Assembly (NCBI GenBank): GCA_964593795.1
Contig: CAZQJC010000222.1
Span: forward strand, 13,286 to 77,285
DNA from: JAHFDS01 sp964593795
Lineage (GTDB): Bacteria > Myxococcota_A > Polyangia > JAHFDS01
Direction: 5' to 3'
DNA length: 64,000 bases
The notes beneath the pieces were generated by a model, which searched no databases, was not told the origin of the DNA, and saw only the letters and a list, made by a program, of their open reading frames with translations. Both the position numbers and the translations under genes were made by a program. Below are positions 35,501 through 43,094 of this stretch, piece by piece (position 1 is the stretch's first letter; each line of letters starts with the position of its first letter).

Positions 35501-36142
35501 GAGTACTTCAAGCCCGGCAAGGGCACCGTCTGGTCCTTCTACGCGGCGGAGCTGTCCTCGAAGATCATCAAGAACGGCGACAGGTTCCAGTTCGCGCCGA
35601 GCGTGACGGGGTTCAAGGACAGCGTGCGCGTGTTCCTCGAGCGCGCGCAGGACGTCACGACGGCGCTGTTCCCCGGCGGCTCCGGGGAGATCTGGATGGA
35701 CTTCGACGTCCGCATCCGGGCGACCCCGCGCGTGGCGTCGGTGCGCCTCGAGATCGACGGCGTCGCGTACGAGTATCACAACGGTCCCGAGGAGTGGCGC
35801 TCGTTCCGGTGGCCGGGCGAGAAGGGCAAGCGCAACGCCCAGATCCGCGTCAAGGGCGCGGGTGGCGTCAACGAGACCATCGAGCAGGGCGGCGAGTGGG
35901 GCCTGCTCCGCCTCGTCGAGGCGGGCACGGTCAAGCAGACCGGCGCGCGCGAGTTCACCGTGGCGTGGGCGCTCCAGGACCAGGGGATCGAGATCAAGAT
36001 GGACTTCCGCCCCGCGCGGAGCGAGTCGCCGTTCTACGGCGTGCCCGGCCGCCCGAAGAAGCTGCTCGGGCTCTTCCGCGATCCCGGCCTGAAGGTGCCC
36101 CGCGACATCGGCGGCGGCCACGGTGTGTGTGACCTGAAATGA
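32522..36142 (+). CDS. tssM: T6SS membrane-complex protein TssM (IcmF)
   Basis: TssM spans the inner membrane and reaches TssJ. The 1206-residue product has two N-terminal membrane helices (about 2-20 and 24-45), a cytoplasmic domain with an intact Walker A (GPPGAGKST, about 120-128) and NCEWWLTNEAVILDTAGRY, a third helix (about 428-448), and a large periplasmic part with IcmF-type repeats. The C-terminal beta domain ends with FRDPGLKVPRDIG. The Walker motif is intact, so ATP binding is plausible. Starts at GTG 32522. Confidence 0.95.
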   Translation: MLRYILLALFLLLLWAAIILFRLPEWIGIVVTAVVVLGVLGLYLWRRRAAKRAARELEKSLVAQAEEHARSVRPDMQDEIRALQGEFGKAIASLKGSKLAKSGTDALSALPWYVIIGPPGAGKSTALRNSGLHFPFLSQKGGGVKGIGGTRNCEWWLTNEAVILDTAGRYTTEEDDREEWFAFLDLLKKHRPRQPANGILVAISVDELGGAGEEEVVSIAQRVRERIDEVAERLKMVVPIYVLFTKCDLVPGFVESFADLRKQERGQIWGTTLRLHGERRPPRELFEEGFDELVGIVEKRALGRLGAERNLGARQRIFEFPQQMLALRQNLAEFVATLLEENVYQETPILRGVYFTSGTQEGRPIDRVVNAMAQAFGIHPSMPEQEPVVEAKSYFLRDVFGKVIFPDQKVAARTADEQRRQAFVRYGTAAAVIALAGLVTSLSGYGYQRNRELVAGARSIVDSVGAQTAGPITPQKLDELRALVEKLKKYEDDGPPLLMRLGMYQGARLYPPVRDFYTGTLRTGVVKSLLQRDVGELRAFSRRVNDVGEQPTTDEHNRFRDALKLHLLLTSPKEPTEPALDAERQAFVVEQLVERWKRLLGTPGLDGAALATKMKVYVELVAADPKLLFPRNPPVVQSTRVALRKQPVTNILLEQMIGEVAQEDLDLDLSKILGNAVPQVQSDKRIRGAFTRRGWEGHVRKRLSGPLQLDEGWVVDPQGGADAEEKRAAEARVALRGAYFGAYIQEWKALIDSLRVSTPASNGEALVLLQDLTRGQPVPYVRLMQAIGWNVRLDEDKSALDKAAAEAQKGALDKLRDKIGTSPVGKQVMGDVNRRLTGERVLTARDVDLAFRRFYQFGYSPQAAAEGAGGAGAPPPAAQTLPIDVYQEQLALVRDALQTFTETKDAAPLEAKLEQARTRVKAIVESQEVGTRDRFAALLLPPIMAATKTSTTAIVGEKGRKWCSDVVVAFERKLATKYPFAPRGHDASLADVAEYFKPGKGTVWSFYAAELSSKIIKNGDRFQFAPSVTGFKDSVRVFLERAQDVTTALFPGGSGEIWMDFDVRIRATPRVASVRLEIDGVAYEYHNGPEEWRSFRWPGEKGKRNAQIRVKGAGGVNETIEQGGEWGLLRLVEAGTVKQTGAREFTVAWALQDQGIEIKMDFRPARSESPFYGVPGRPKKLLGLFRDPGLKVPRDIGGGHGVCDLK

Positions 36143-36250
36143 CGGGCTGCGGGCTACGGGCTACGGGCTACGGCCGGAACGGACTCGCGCCGGGATCCGG
36201 CCGAAGCCCGAGGCCCGAAGCCTGAGGCCCGAGGCCGCGAGGCCGAGAGG
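36143..36250. repeat. Two 7-bp-period arrays in inverted orientation between tssM and tagF
   Basis: Left array: four CGGGCTR units at 36143-36170. Right array: about six CCYGARG-type units at 36200-36250. The reverse complement of the right unit (CTTCGGG) reads in register as CGGGCTT, so the arrays are approximate inverted repeats and could fold into a long GC-rich hairpin. They fill the whole 113-bp gap up to the tagF start. Confidence 0.8.
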
Positions 36251-36255
36251 GACGA

Positions 36256-37173
36256 ATGGGTTCGATACCTCCTGGAGCGGTGGGGATCTTCGGCAAGGTG
36301 CCCGCGCAGGGCGACTACCTGCGGGCGGGAGCGCTCGGGTCGGCCGCGCGCGCGCTCGACGGCTGGTTCGCGCAAGGGCTGGACGCGCTCAAGCGAGGAG
36401 GAGGCAAGCTGCTCTCCGCACGCTTCCTGTTCCGCTGCGCCGAGTCGAAGGACGTGCTGGTCGGGGCGTTCGTGCCGAGCCGCGACGCGGTCGGTCGAGA
36501 GTTCCCTCTGACGGTCGTCGCCACGTTCGGCGCCGGCGAGCTCGTGCCCGGGTTCGCGGCGCTGCCGGTGGGATTCGATGGATTCTTCGAGGGTGCGGAG
36601 GCGCTCCTGGCGGGGGCGCCGTCGAAGAAGGCGCTCGAGCTGACCGACGCGCTCCGGGGCGTCGCCCTGCCGGCCGCCACCGAGCTCGGCCTGTCCATGG
36701 CCGGCCTGCGCGCGCGCTTCGGCGCGCTATCGGCCACCGCGCTCCTCGACGAGGGCGGCCTCGTGGGGGACGTGCGCGCCTACGCGCTGGCGACCTTCGC
36801 GGCCGCCTGCCAGAGCGCGCGCGGCACTGCCGCCGGCAAGGCCGCCGTCGTGCTCGACTGCCCCGCGCGATCGCCCGAGATGGTCTGCGCGTGGCTCGAC
36901 CTCGCGCGCCGCCTCGGCGGCTTCTCCGATGCGCCGCCGAGCGCGTTCTGGACCTCCGACCGCCTGCTCCTGGGCCTCGGCGTCGCCTCGAGCGCGATCG
37001 TGGCGTCGCTGGCGCGCCCCGACGCACCACCGCAGCAGATCTGGCCCCTGCACACGAAGAGCGCGGACGCGGCCGCGCGCGCCAGGCAGTCGCTCTCGCC
37101 CACCCTCCGTCGAGTGCTCGACGATCCTGGCGCCACTGTGGACGCGGTGCTCGTCGCCGCCGGTGGCGCGTGA
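36256..37173 (+). CDS. tagF: T6SS regulator TagF
   Basis: TagF represses T6SS firing after translation in several bacteria, counteracting the kinase/FHA pathway. The 305-residue product starts GAVGIFGKVPAQGDYLR, the strong family motif, followed by ALDGWFAQGLDALK and FVPSRDAVGREFPLTVVA. The C-terminal half has SAFWTSDRLLLGLGVA. It is a full single-domain form, not the TagF-PppA fusion. The start sits just after the 7-bp arrays; the stop overlaps tssA. Confidence 0.9.
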   Translation: MGSIPPGAVGIFGKVPAQGDYLRAGALGSAARALDGWFAQGLDALKRGGGKLLSARFLFRCAESKDVLVGAFVPSRDAVGREFPLTVVATFGAGELVPGFAALPVGFDGFFEGAEALLAGAPSKKALELTDALRGVALPAATELGLSMAGLRARFGALSATALLDEGGLVGDVRAYALATFAAACQSARGTAAGKAAVVLDCPARSPEMVCAWLDLARRLGGFSDAPPSAFWTSDRLLLGLGVASSAIVASLARPDAPPQQIWPLHTKSADAAARARQSLSPTLRRVLDDPGATVDAVLVAAGGA

Positions 37174-38738
37174 GCGCGATCGACGCGGCCAAGGAGCACA
37201 CGGCGCGGTGGCTCGAGGCCGTCCCGGGCGCCGCCGCCGCCGGTGCGTCCGCGACCTTCGACCCGCGCTACGAGGCCGTGCGGGCCGAGGCCGCCAAGCT
37301 CGACGCACCCACGGCGCAGACGGTCGACTGGGCCGCGATCCTCGACAAGGGCGGCGATCTCCTCGCCACCACGTCGAAGGACCTCGTCATCGCCGCCTAC
37401 ATGGCGCACGCCCTGCACCAGACCAAGGGCCTGTCGGGCCTGCTAGACGGGATCGTGCTCGTCACCGAGCTCGTGGATCGCTACTGGGAGGGGCTCTTCC
37501 CCGAGCTCAAACGCATGCGCGGCCGCGTCAACGCCATCACGTGGCTGGTGGAGCGATCGGTGCTGCCGCTCGACACGTATCAGGTTGGCGCCGCGGATCG
37601 CGAACCGGTGATGGCGCTCGACGCCGCGGTGGCGCGCTTCGCGGAGGTCATCCGCGCCAGGTTCGCCGAGAACGCGCCCGCCGTCGGGCCGCTGCGCGAG
37701 CGCATGGAGCGCTTCAAGCTCTCGCTGCCCCCGGAGGCGCCGCCGCCGCCGCCACCACCGCCGCCCCCCGATCCCAACGCGCCGCCGCCGCCCCCCGCGC
37801 CCGTGGCCGCGCCCGCACCTGCCGCCGCCGTGGCCGACCTCGCGGACGCCGCGCAGGGCGTGCAGTTCCTCCGTGACACCGGCGCTGCGCTCATGAAGGC
37901 GGCCAACACCCTCCGCGCCGCCGACGTCTCCGATCCGCTCGGCTATCGCATCCTGCGCGTGGGCCTGTGGCTGCACATGCAGGAGCCGCCGCCTGCCGGG
38001 CAGGGCACGAAGACGAGCGTCCCCGCGCCGCCGGCACCGATGCTGGCCAAGCTGGACACCATCGCCGGCAACCAGAAGTGGGCCGCGCTCATCGAGGAGT
38101 CCGAGTCCGCGCTCGTGCAGGCGCGCTTCGCATTCACGCTCCACCGCCACACCTACCGGGCCCTGGGGGGCCTCGGTCACGCCGCCGCCAAGGCCGCGCT
38201 GGCGGGTGAGCTGGCCTCGCTTCTCCAGCGCATGCCGACCGTCCTCGAGCGGCAGTTCGCGGACGGCTCCCCCTTCTGCGACGGGGCCACGCGTGCGTGG
38301 ATCGAGGAGGAGGTCCTGCCCAAGGCGCCGAGCTCCGGCCCGCGCCCGGCCGGCGAGGGCGCCGATGTCCTCGCCGAGGCCCGAAAGCTCCTGGCGGGCG
38401 GGCAGATCGACGAGGCCGTGGCGCTCCTCTCCGAGCGCGTCCGGTCGAGCTCCGGCGCGACGCGCTTCCGGGCTCGCCTGGCCCTCGCGAGCACGCTGGC
38501 CGACGGCGGGAAGCTCCCGGTCGCACAGGCCCTCTTCGAGGCACTCGACACGGAGGTCCTGGCCCGGGGCCTCGAGGAATGGGACCCGGCGCTGGCAGCC
38601 GAGCACCTCTCGGGGTTCTACAGCTGCCTGCGCGCGATCGCCAACACCAAGGGTGCAAAGACCCTGCCGAACGAAGCGCTCCTGGTGTACGGTCGCCTCT
38701 GTCGAGCGGATCCCACCGCGGCGCTCCGTGTGGGATGA
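37170..38738 (+). CDS. tssA: T6SS cap/assembly protein TssA
   Basis: TssA organises tube and sheath growth. The 522-residue product has an ImpA-type N-domain (1-180, with DRYWEGLFPELKRMRGRVNAITWLVERS), a polyproline linker (about 190-215), a middle helical domain and a VasJ-like C-terminus (YRALGGLGHAAAKAALAGELASLLQRMP, then a TPR-like ALASTLADGGKLPVAQALFEALD). The C-terminal type suggests the class seen in VasJ-carrying systems. GTG at 37170 overlaps the tagF stop (GTGA). Confidence 0.88.
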   Translation: MSAIDAAKEHTARWLEAVPGAAAAGASATFDPRYEAVRAEAAKLDAPTAQTVDWAAILDKGGDLLATTSKDLVIAAYMAHALHQTKGLSGLLDGIVLVTELVDRYWEGLFPELKRMRGRVNAITWLVERSVLPLDTYQVGAADREPVMALDAAVARFAEVIRARFAENAPAVGPLRERMERFKLSLPPEAPPPPPPPPPPDPNAPPPPPAPVAAPAPAAAVADLADAAQGVQFLRDTGAALMKAANTLRAADVSDPLGYRILRVGLWLHMQEPPPAGQGTKTSVPAPPAPMLAKLDTIAGNQKWAALIEESESALVQARFAFTLHRHTYRALGGLGHAAAKAALAGELASLLQRMPTVLERQFADGSPFCDGATRAWIEEEVLPKAPSSGPRPAGEGADVLAEARKLLAGGQIDEAVALLSERVRSSSGATRFRARLALASTLADGGKLPVAQALFEALDTEVLARGLEEWDPALAAEHLSGFYSCLRAIANTKGAKTLPNEALLVYGRLCRADPTAALRVG

Positions 38739-38807
38739 CGTCGGCAGCGGAATAGGCGAAGCTCGCAGCTAGAAGTTCGCAGCCCAGACCAAAGGCGGAG
38801 GCCCGAG

Positions 38808-39305
38808 ATGGCGAAAGAGGGTTCGGTCGCACCGAAGGAACGCGTCAACATCACGTACAAGCCTGCGACCGGCGATGCCCAGGAGCAGGTCGAGCTGCCG
38901 CTCAAGATGCTCATGCTGGGCGACTTCACGTTCCGCCCGGACTCGACCCCGCTCGAGGAGCGCAAGCCGATCAGCATCGACAAGGACAACTTCGGCGAGG
39001 TCATGGCGAAGCAGGACCTGCAGGTCTCCGTGTCGGTGGCCGACAAGCTGTCCGGCGCCGAGGGCTCGGAGATGGCGGTCAAGCTGAAGTTCCAGAGCAT
39101 GCGCGACTTCGAGCCCGAGGGCATCGTGCGCCAGGTGCCGGAGCTGCGTCAGTTGCTCGAGCTGCGCTCCGCGCTGTCCGCGCTCCGTGGCCCGCTCGGG
39201 AACATCCCGGCCTTCCGCAAGAAGATCGAGGCGCTGCTGGGCGACCAGGGCTCACGCGAGAAGCTCATGGCCGAGCTCGGCCTGGGCGACAAGGGCGGCG
39301 GCTGA
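38808..39305 (+). CDS. tssB: T6SS sheath small subunit TssB
   Basis: TssB (VipA) pairs with TssC to form the contractile sheath. The 165-residue product has MLGDFTFRPDSTPLEERKPISIDKDNFGEVM, QVSVSVADKL and FQSMRDFEPEGIVRQVPELRQLLELRSAL, all hallmarks, and a C-terminal helix. GGAGG 6 nt before ATG 38808. A direct repeat (GAAGYTCGCAGC at 38758 and 38772) lies in the 69-bp gap before it. Confidence 0.96.
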   Translation: MAKEGSVAPKERVNITYKPATGDAQEQVELPLKMLMLGDFTFRPDSTPLEERKPISIDKDNFGEVMAKQDLQVSVSVADKLSGAEGSEMAVKLKFQSMRDFEPEGIVRQVPELRQLLELRSALSALRGPLGNIPAFRKKIEALLGDQGSREKLMAELGLGDKGGG

Positions 39306-39325
39306 GAGCAGGCGGCTACGCGACC

Positions 39326-39341
39326 GCGCGGCGCGCCGCGC
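39326..39341. repeat. 16-bp perfect palindrome between tssB and tssC
   Basis: GCGCGGCGCGCCGCGC is its own reverse complement. It lies 21 bp after the tssB stop. A hairpin here could stabilise or attenuate the tssB message, but simple GC-rich composition may explain it. Confidence 0.5.
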
Positions 39342-39392
39342 TGCGCTCGGATCTGACATGAGCGGCACGAGTCGAGCGTCGAGATGTTCCGA

Positions 39393-39413
39393 CCTTCGAC
39401 GTTCGACCTTCGA
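39393..39413. repeat. Three CSTTCGA heptamers before tssC
   Basis: CCTTCGA, CGTTCGA and CCTTCGA follow in tandem. The period of 7 bp matches the arrays at 36143-36250. The last unit runs into the GGAG at 39415-39418 that serves tssC. Confidence 0.65.
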
Positions 39414-39414
39414 T

Positions 39415-39418
39415 GGAG
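39415..39418 (+). promoter_or_regulatory. Ribosome binding site that selects the tssC start
   Basis: GGAG lies 6 nt before ATG 39425. An upstream ATG at 39413 is preceded only by the heptamers and overlaps this site, so the second ATG is preferred. Confidence 0.6.
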
Positions 39419-39424
39419 AACAAG

Positions 39425-40906
39425 ATGGCTGAAGAAGAGAAGGCGGCAGGCGGGGCGGCAGCGGCGGCGACCGAGGGCTCGCTGCTCGACGAGATCCTGG
39501 CGCAGACCAAGCTCAAGCCGGACGACGACAGCTACGCGATCGCGAAGCAGGGCGTCCAGGCCTTCATCGCCGAGATGCTCGGCCCCGCGCACGCCAAGGA
39601 GCGCGTCGACAAGTCCATCGTGGACGCGATGATCTCCGAGATCGACGCGCGCCTGTCGAAGCAGGTCAACGAGATCCTGCACCACCCCGACGTGCAGAAG
39701 GTCGAGTCGGCGTGGCGCTCGCTCAAGATGCTGGTGGACCGCGTCGACTTCCGCGAGAACATCAAGGTCGAGTTCCTGAGCGTCTCCAAGGACGACCTGC
39801 TCACGGACTTCGAGGATTCGCCGGAGATCGTCAAGTCGGGCCTCTACAAGCACGTGTACTCCAACGAGTACGGCGTGTTCGGCGGCAAGCCCTACGGCCT
39901 CATCTGCGGCTGCTACGACTTCGGCCCCGGCCCGCAGGACATGGCGCTCCTGTCGAAGCTCGCGGCCGTCTCCGCGATGGCGCACGCGCCATTCATCTCG
40001 AACGCGGGCCCGCAGTTCTTCGGCGAGGAGTCGTTCCTCAAGCTCCCGCAGCTCAAGGACCTCAAGTCGCTGTTCGAGGGCCCGCAGTACACGCGCTGGC
40101 ACTCGTTCCGCGAGAGCGAGGACTCGCGGTACGTGGGCCTCTGCTGCCCGCGCTTCTTGCTGCGCCTGCCCTACGGTGAGAAGACCGTGCCGGTCAAGGC
40201 CTTCTCGTTCCACGAGGACGTGGTCGGCTCGCACGAGAAGTACCTCTGGGGCTACGCGTCGGTGCTCATGGCGACGCGCATCGCCGACTCGTTCGCCAAG
40301 TTCCGCTGGTGCCCGAACATCATCGGCCCCCAGTCGGGCGGCGCGGTCGAGAACCTGCCGCTGCACCAGTACGAGGCGATGGGCGAGATCCAGACGAAGA
40401 TCCCGACCGAGGTGCTCCTCACCGAGCGCAGGGAGTTCGAGCTGTCGGAGGAGGGTTTCATTGGCCTCACCTTCCGCAAGGACTCCGACAACGCGGCGTT
40501 CTTCTCGGCGAACTCGTGCCAGAAGCCGAAGACGTACGGCCAGAGCGCCGAGGGCCGCGCGGCCGAGACGAACTACCGCCTCGGCACGCAGCTCCCGTAC
40601 ATGTTCATCATCACGCGCCTCGCGCACTACCTGAAGGTGCTGCAGCGCGAGCAGATCGGCTCCTGGAAGGAGCGCGCGGATCTCGAGCGCGAGCTCAACC
40701 AGTGGATCAGCCAGTACATCGCGGACATGGACGACCCGGCCCCGGCCGTGCGCTCGCGCCGCCCGCTGCGTCAGGCGCAGATCATGGTCGAGGACGTGGA
40801 GGGCCAGCCCGGCTGGTATCGCTGCACGCTCAAGGTCCGCCCCCACTTCAAGTACATGGGCGCCTCGTTCACGCTCTCCCTCGTCGGCAAGCTCGACAAG
40901 GAGTAG
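39425..40906 (+). CDS. tssC: T6SS sheath large subunit TssC
   Basis: The 493-residue product is a canonical TssC (VipB): VESAWRSLKMLVDRV, GVFGGKPYGLICGCYDFGPGPQDM, AHAPFISNAGPQFFG, RYVGLCCPRFLLRLPYG, EKYLWGYASVLMATRIADSF, IPTEVLLTERREFELSEEGFIGL, HYLKVLQREQIGSW, and a last sheet ending SFTLSLVGKL. All family blocks are complete, which serves as a yardstick for the divergent fused gene at 18472. Last gene of the plus T6SS block. Confidence 0.97.
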   Translation: MAEEEKAAGGAAAAATEGSLLDEILAQTKLKPDDDSYAIAKQGVQAFIAEMLGPAHAKERVDKSIVDAMISEIDARLSKQVNEILHHPDVQKVESAWRSLKMLVDRVDFRENIKVEFLSVSKDDLLTDFEDSPEIVKSGLYKHVYSNEYGVFGGKPYGLICGCYDFGPGPQDMALLSKLAAVSAMAHAPFISNAGPQFFGEESFLKLPQLKDLKSLFEGPQYTRWHSFRESEDSRYVGLCCPRFLLRLPYGEKTVPVKAFSFHEDVVGSHEKYLWGYASVLMATRIADSFAKFRWCPNIIGPQSGGAVENLPLHQYEAMGEIQTKIPTEVLLTERREFELSEEGFIGLTFRKDSDNAAFFSANSCQKPKTYGQSAEGRAAETNYRLGTQLPYMFIITRLAHYLKVLQREQIGSWKERADLERELNQWISQYIADMDDPAPAVRSRRPLRQAQIMVEDVEGQPGWYRCTLKVRPHFKYMGASFTLSLVGKLDKE

Positions 40907-41033
40907 TCCCGCGGGTCCGGCCGCGCCGGGCCCGTTCGCCTGCCTCCCTTCTCCCCCGAAATCCACCCGCTGAGCATCGGCGTGAACCTCGCCGATGTAG
41001 CGACGCGCGGGCAGGTGTCGTATGTAGTGGCGC

Positions 41034-43055
41034 ATGGCCGGCCTCGTGATGTGCACGGGCTGCGGGGCGCGCGTCGACCCCGAGGCCGTGTTCTGCCCGC
41101 AGTGCGCGGTGCGGCGCGTCCCGAAGAGCGAGCACGCACTGGTTGGCGAGACGATCGGCGGCCGCTACCGGCTACTCGTGCCGTTCGGTGATCGCGACGG
41201 CGGCGTCGCGTACGTCGCCGAGGACCTCTCGCATCCGGGCACGCGCGTCGTCGCCAAGACCCTCGAGGAGCCCGACACGCTGCCGCTCGAGCGCCTCCGG
41301 GACGAGGGGGCGGCCCTGCGCGCGCGCTCCGATCCGCGGATGGCGGCGCTTCGTGACTTCGGGCGCCGGTCGAACGGCAGCTTCTTCCTCGTGATCGAGC
41401 TGCCGCCGGGCGAGGCGCTGTCGGCGCGGATCGAGCGTGGCCCGATGGCACCCGACGAGGTGGCGCGCCTGCTCGAGGAGCTCGCGGGGCTCGTGGCCGC
41501 GTCCTCCAGCAGCCCGCGGCTCCGTCGCGACCTCCGGCCGACGCACCTCTTCCTCGATCAAGGGCGCCTCGGCTGGGTGGACTTCCAGCTCGCCAAGGCC
41601 GTCGAGCGCCTCGCGGGGCTCTCACCCCGGCTCGACGATCCGCGCTACGTCGCCCCCGAGCAGTCGCGCACCGGCCAGGGGAGCCCCGAGGCCGAGGTGT
41701 TCGCGCTCGGCGTGCTCGGCTACGAGCTGCTCGTCGGCAAGGCGCCTCTCATGCGCGGCGCGCAGCCGCTCGCCGAGGCGCGCCCGGACGCGCCCGAGTG
41801 GCTCGTCGCGGCGCTCGAGGCGGCGCGCGCGACGGATCCGACCGCGCGTCCGCCAACGCCCGAGGCGCTCGCCAGCAAGCTCCGCGGCGCGCATGGCCAC
41901 GGCGCGCGGGGCGAGATCGCGAGCTCGCGCACCGCGCCGGCGCGGATCCCGCGCGTCGAGCCGCGCGTGATCGCGGAGGACAGCCTCGACGAGCGGGCCC
42001 CCGAGCCACCGCGCCTGGACGTGCCGCGTCGCCCGCAGGCGCCCCTCGAGCAGAGCCAGGAGCGCCAGTCGACGCGCGAGGAGCCCGCCGCCGATGCCCT
42101 CGTGGCCGCGCTGCGATCCGCGCGCCGCGCGCACACCCGCGACGACGAGGACAGGCCGGAGAAGAAGGGCGGAGCGCGCTCGAGGCTGCCGCTTCTCATC
42201 GGCGCCTGGGGCGGCATCGCCGCGCTCGGCCTCGGCCTCTTCCTGCTGCGCGACAGGCTCTCCGGCGCGCCGGCCCCGGTCCGTACGGACGCGGCCGCGC
42301 GCGCTGCGGGGCCCGACGGCCCGCCGAAGGTGCCAAAGCCCCTCGACATGCCCGAGGTGGGGGGGACCGGGGGCGCTGCAGGATCGGCGGCGCCGCTCGG
42401 CGCGGGCGGCAGCGTCGTCGCCGGGGCTGCCGGCGCGAAAGCGCCGCCCGGGGCTGCCGGTGGGCCAGGGGGTACGGCGCCGGACGCACCCGACACCGGC
42501 CTGCTGGTCCCGCCGCTCGATCAGGCCACGATCGACAAGAAGGATCTGGTCGACATGGCGCTCCAGGGCGAGCAGGTGCCGGCAGGGGAGGGCGAGTTCC
42601 GGCTCACCGTGAAGAAGGGTGGCTGCGACAAGGAAGGCGGCTGCGACCTCATCGCCCTCGGCCTCTTCGAGGGCCGGATGATCGGCGTCGACATCGTCAT
42701 CAAGCCGCACCCCAAGACCGTCGACGACGACCCGACCGCCTACTACGACGGTGGGGTCGAGCTCCGTTCGCTCGGGCCGGTCTCCGACGCGCTCCTGTCG
42801 GCGATCTCCAACCAGTTCGGTGTCAGGGGCACGCGAAAGGCGATGCGCCCGCGCGTCCAGTTCCGCTCCGGCGTGATGGCGGGCTCGCCGAAGAAGCTGA
42901 AGAAGATGGTCGTCTATCGGATCTCCCAGGAGATCGCGAACGGCCCCTACGCGGTCATGGAGCTCGAGCTGAACCTCAACGAGCACTTCGTGCGCTTCGT
43001 CGAGACGCGGTCGACGAACCGCGAGTCCTTCATCACGGCGCTCGCGCGTCCGTAG
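41034..43055 (+). CDS. Zinc-ribbon, kinase-like membrane protein next to the T6SS
   Basis: The 673-residue product has an N-terminal zinc ribbon (Cys7, Cys10, Cys21, Cys24), a Hanks-type kinase-like domain (about 40-290), a charged linker, one membrane helix (about 384-406), a Gly/Ala-rich stretch and a C-terminal domain (about 500-673). Kinase motifs are partly degraded: Lys75 (VVAK) and Asp166 are kept, but HRDLKPxN reads RRDLRPTH, with His171 in the metal-ligand Asn position; DFG reads DFQ (Asp183); and the glycine loop is irregular. It may be a weak kinase or pseudokinase. Its position suggests a PpkA-like input to TagH, which is inference. Confidence 0.75.
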   Translation: MAGLVMCTGCGARVDPEAVFCPQCAVRRVPKSEHALVGETIGGRYRLLVPFGDRDGGVAYVAEDLSHPGTRVVAKTLEEPDTLPLERLRDEGAALRARSDPRMAALRDFGRRSNGSFFLVIELPPGEALSARIERGPMAPDEVARLLEELAGLVAASSSSPRLRRDLRPTHLFLDQGRLGWVDFQLAKAVERLAGLSPRLDDPRYVAPEQSRTGQGSPEAEVFALGVLGYELLVGKAPLMRGAQPLAEARPDAPEWLVAALEAARATDPTARPPTPEALASKLRGAHGHGARGEIASSRTAPARIPRVEPRVIAEDSLDERAPEPPRLDVPRRPQAPLEQSQERQSTREEPAADALVAALRSARRAHTRDDEDRPEKKGGARSRLPLLIGAWGGIAALGLGLFLLRDRLSGAPAPVRTDAAARAAGPDGPPKVPKPLDMPEVGGTGGAAGSAAPLGAGGSVVAGAAGAKAPPGAAGGPGGTAPDAPDTGLLVPPLDQATIDKKDLVDMALQGEQVPAGEGEFRLTVKKGGCDKEGGCDLIALGLFEGRMIGVDIVIKPHPKTVDDDPTAYYDGGVELRSLGPVSDALLSAISNQFGVRGTRKAMRPRVQFRSGVMAGSPKKLKKMVVYRISQEIANGPYAVMELELNLNEHFVRFVETRSTNRESFITALARP

Positions 43056-43094
43056 GCGTCCCGCCGAAAGCGGGCGAGCGCAACGAGCCGCCGC

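Noticed and set aside
40907..41033. GGGTCCGG/CCGGGCCC hairpin after tssC as terminator
   Set aside because: One wobble pair and no T tract; cannot be told from ordinary GC-rich sequence.
43056..43094. Hairpin CCCGC-CGAAA-GCGGG between convergent genes as a terminator
   Set aside because: Only 5 bp of stem and no T tract on either strand.
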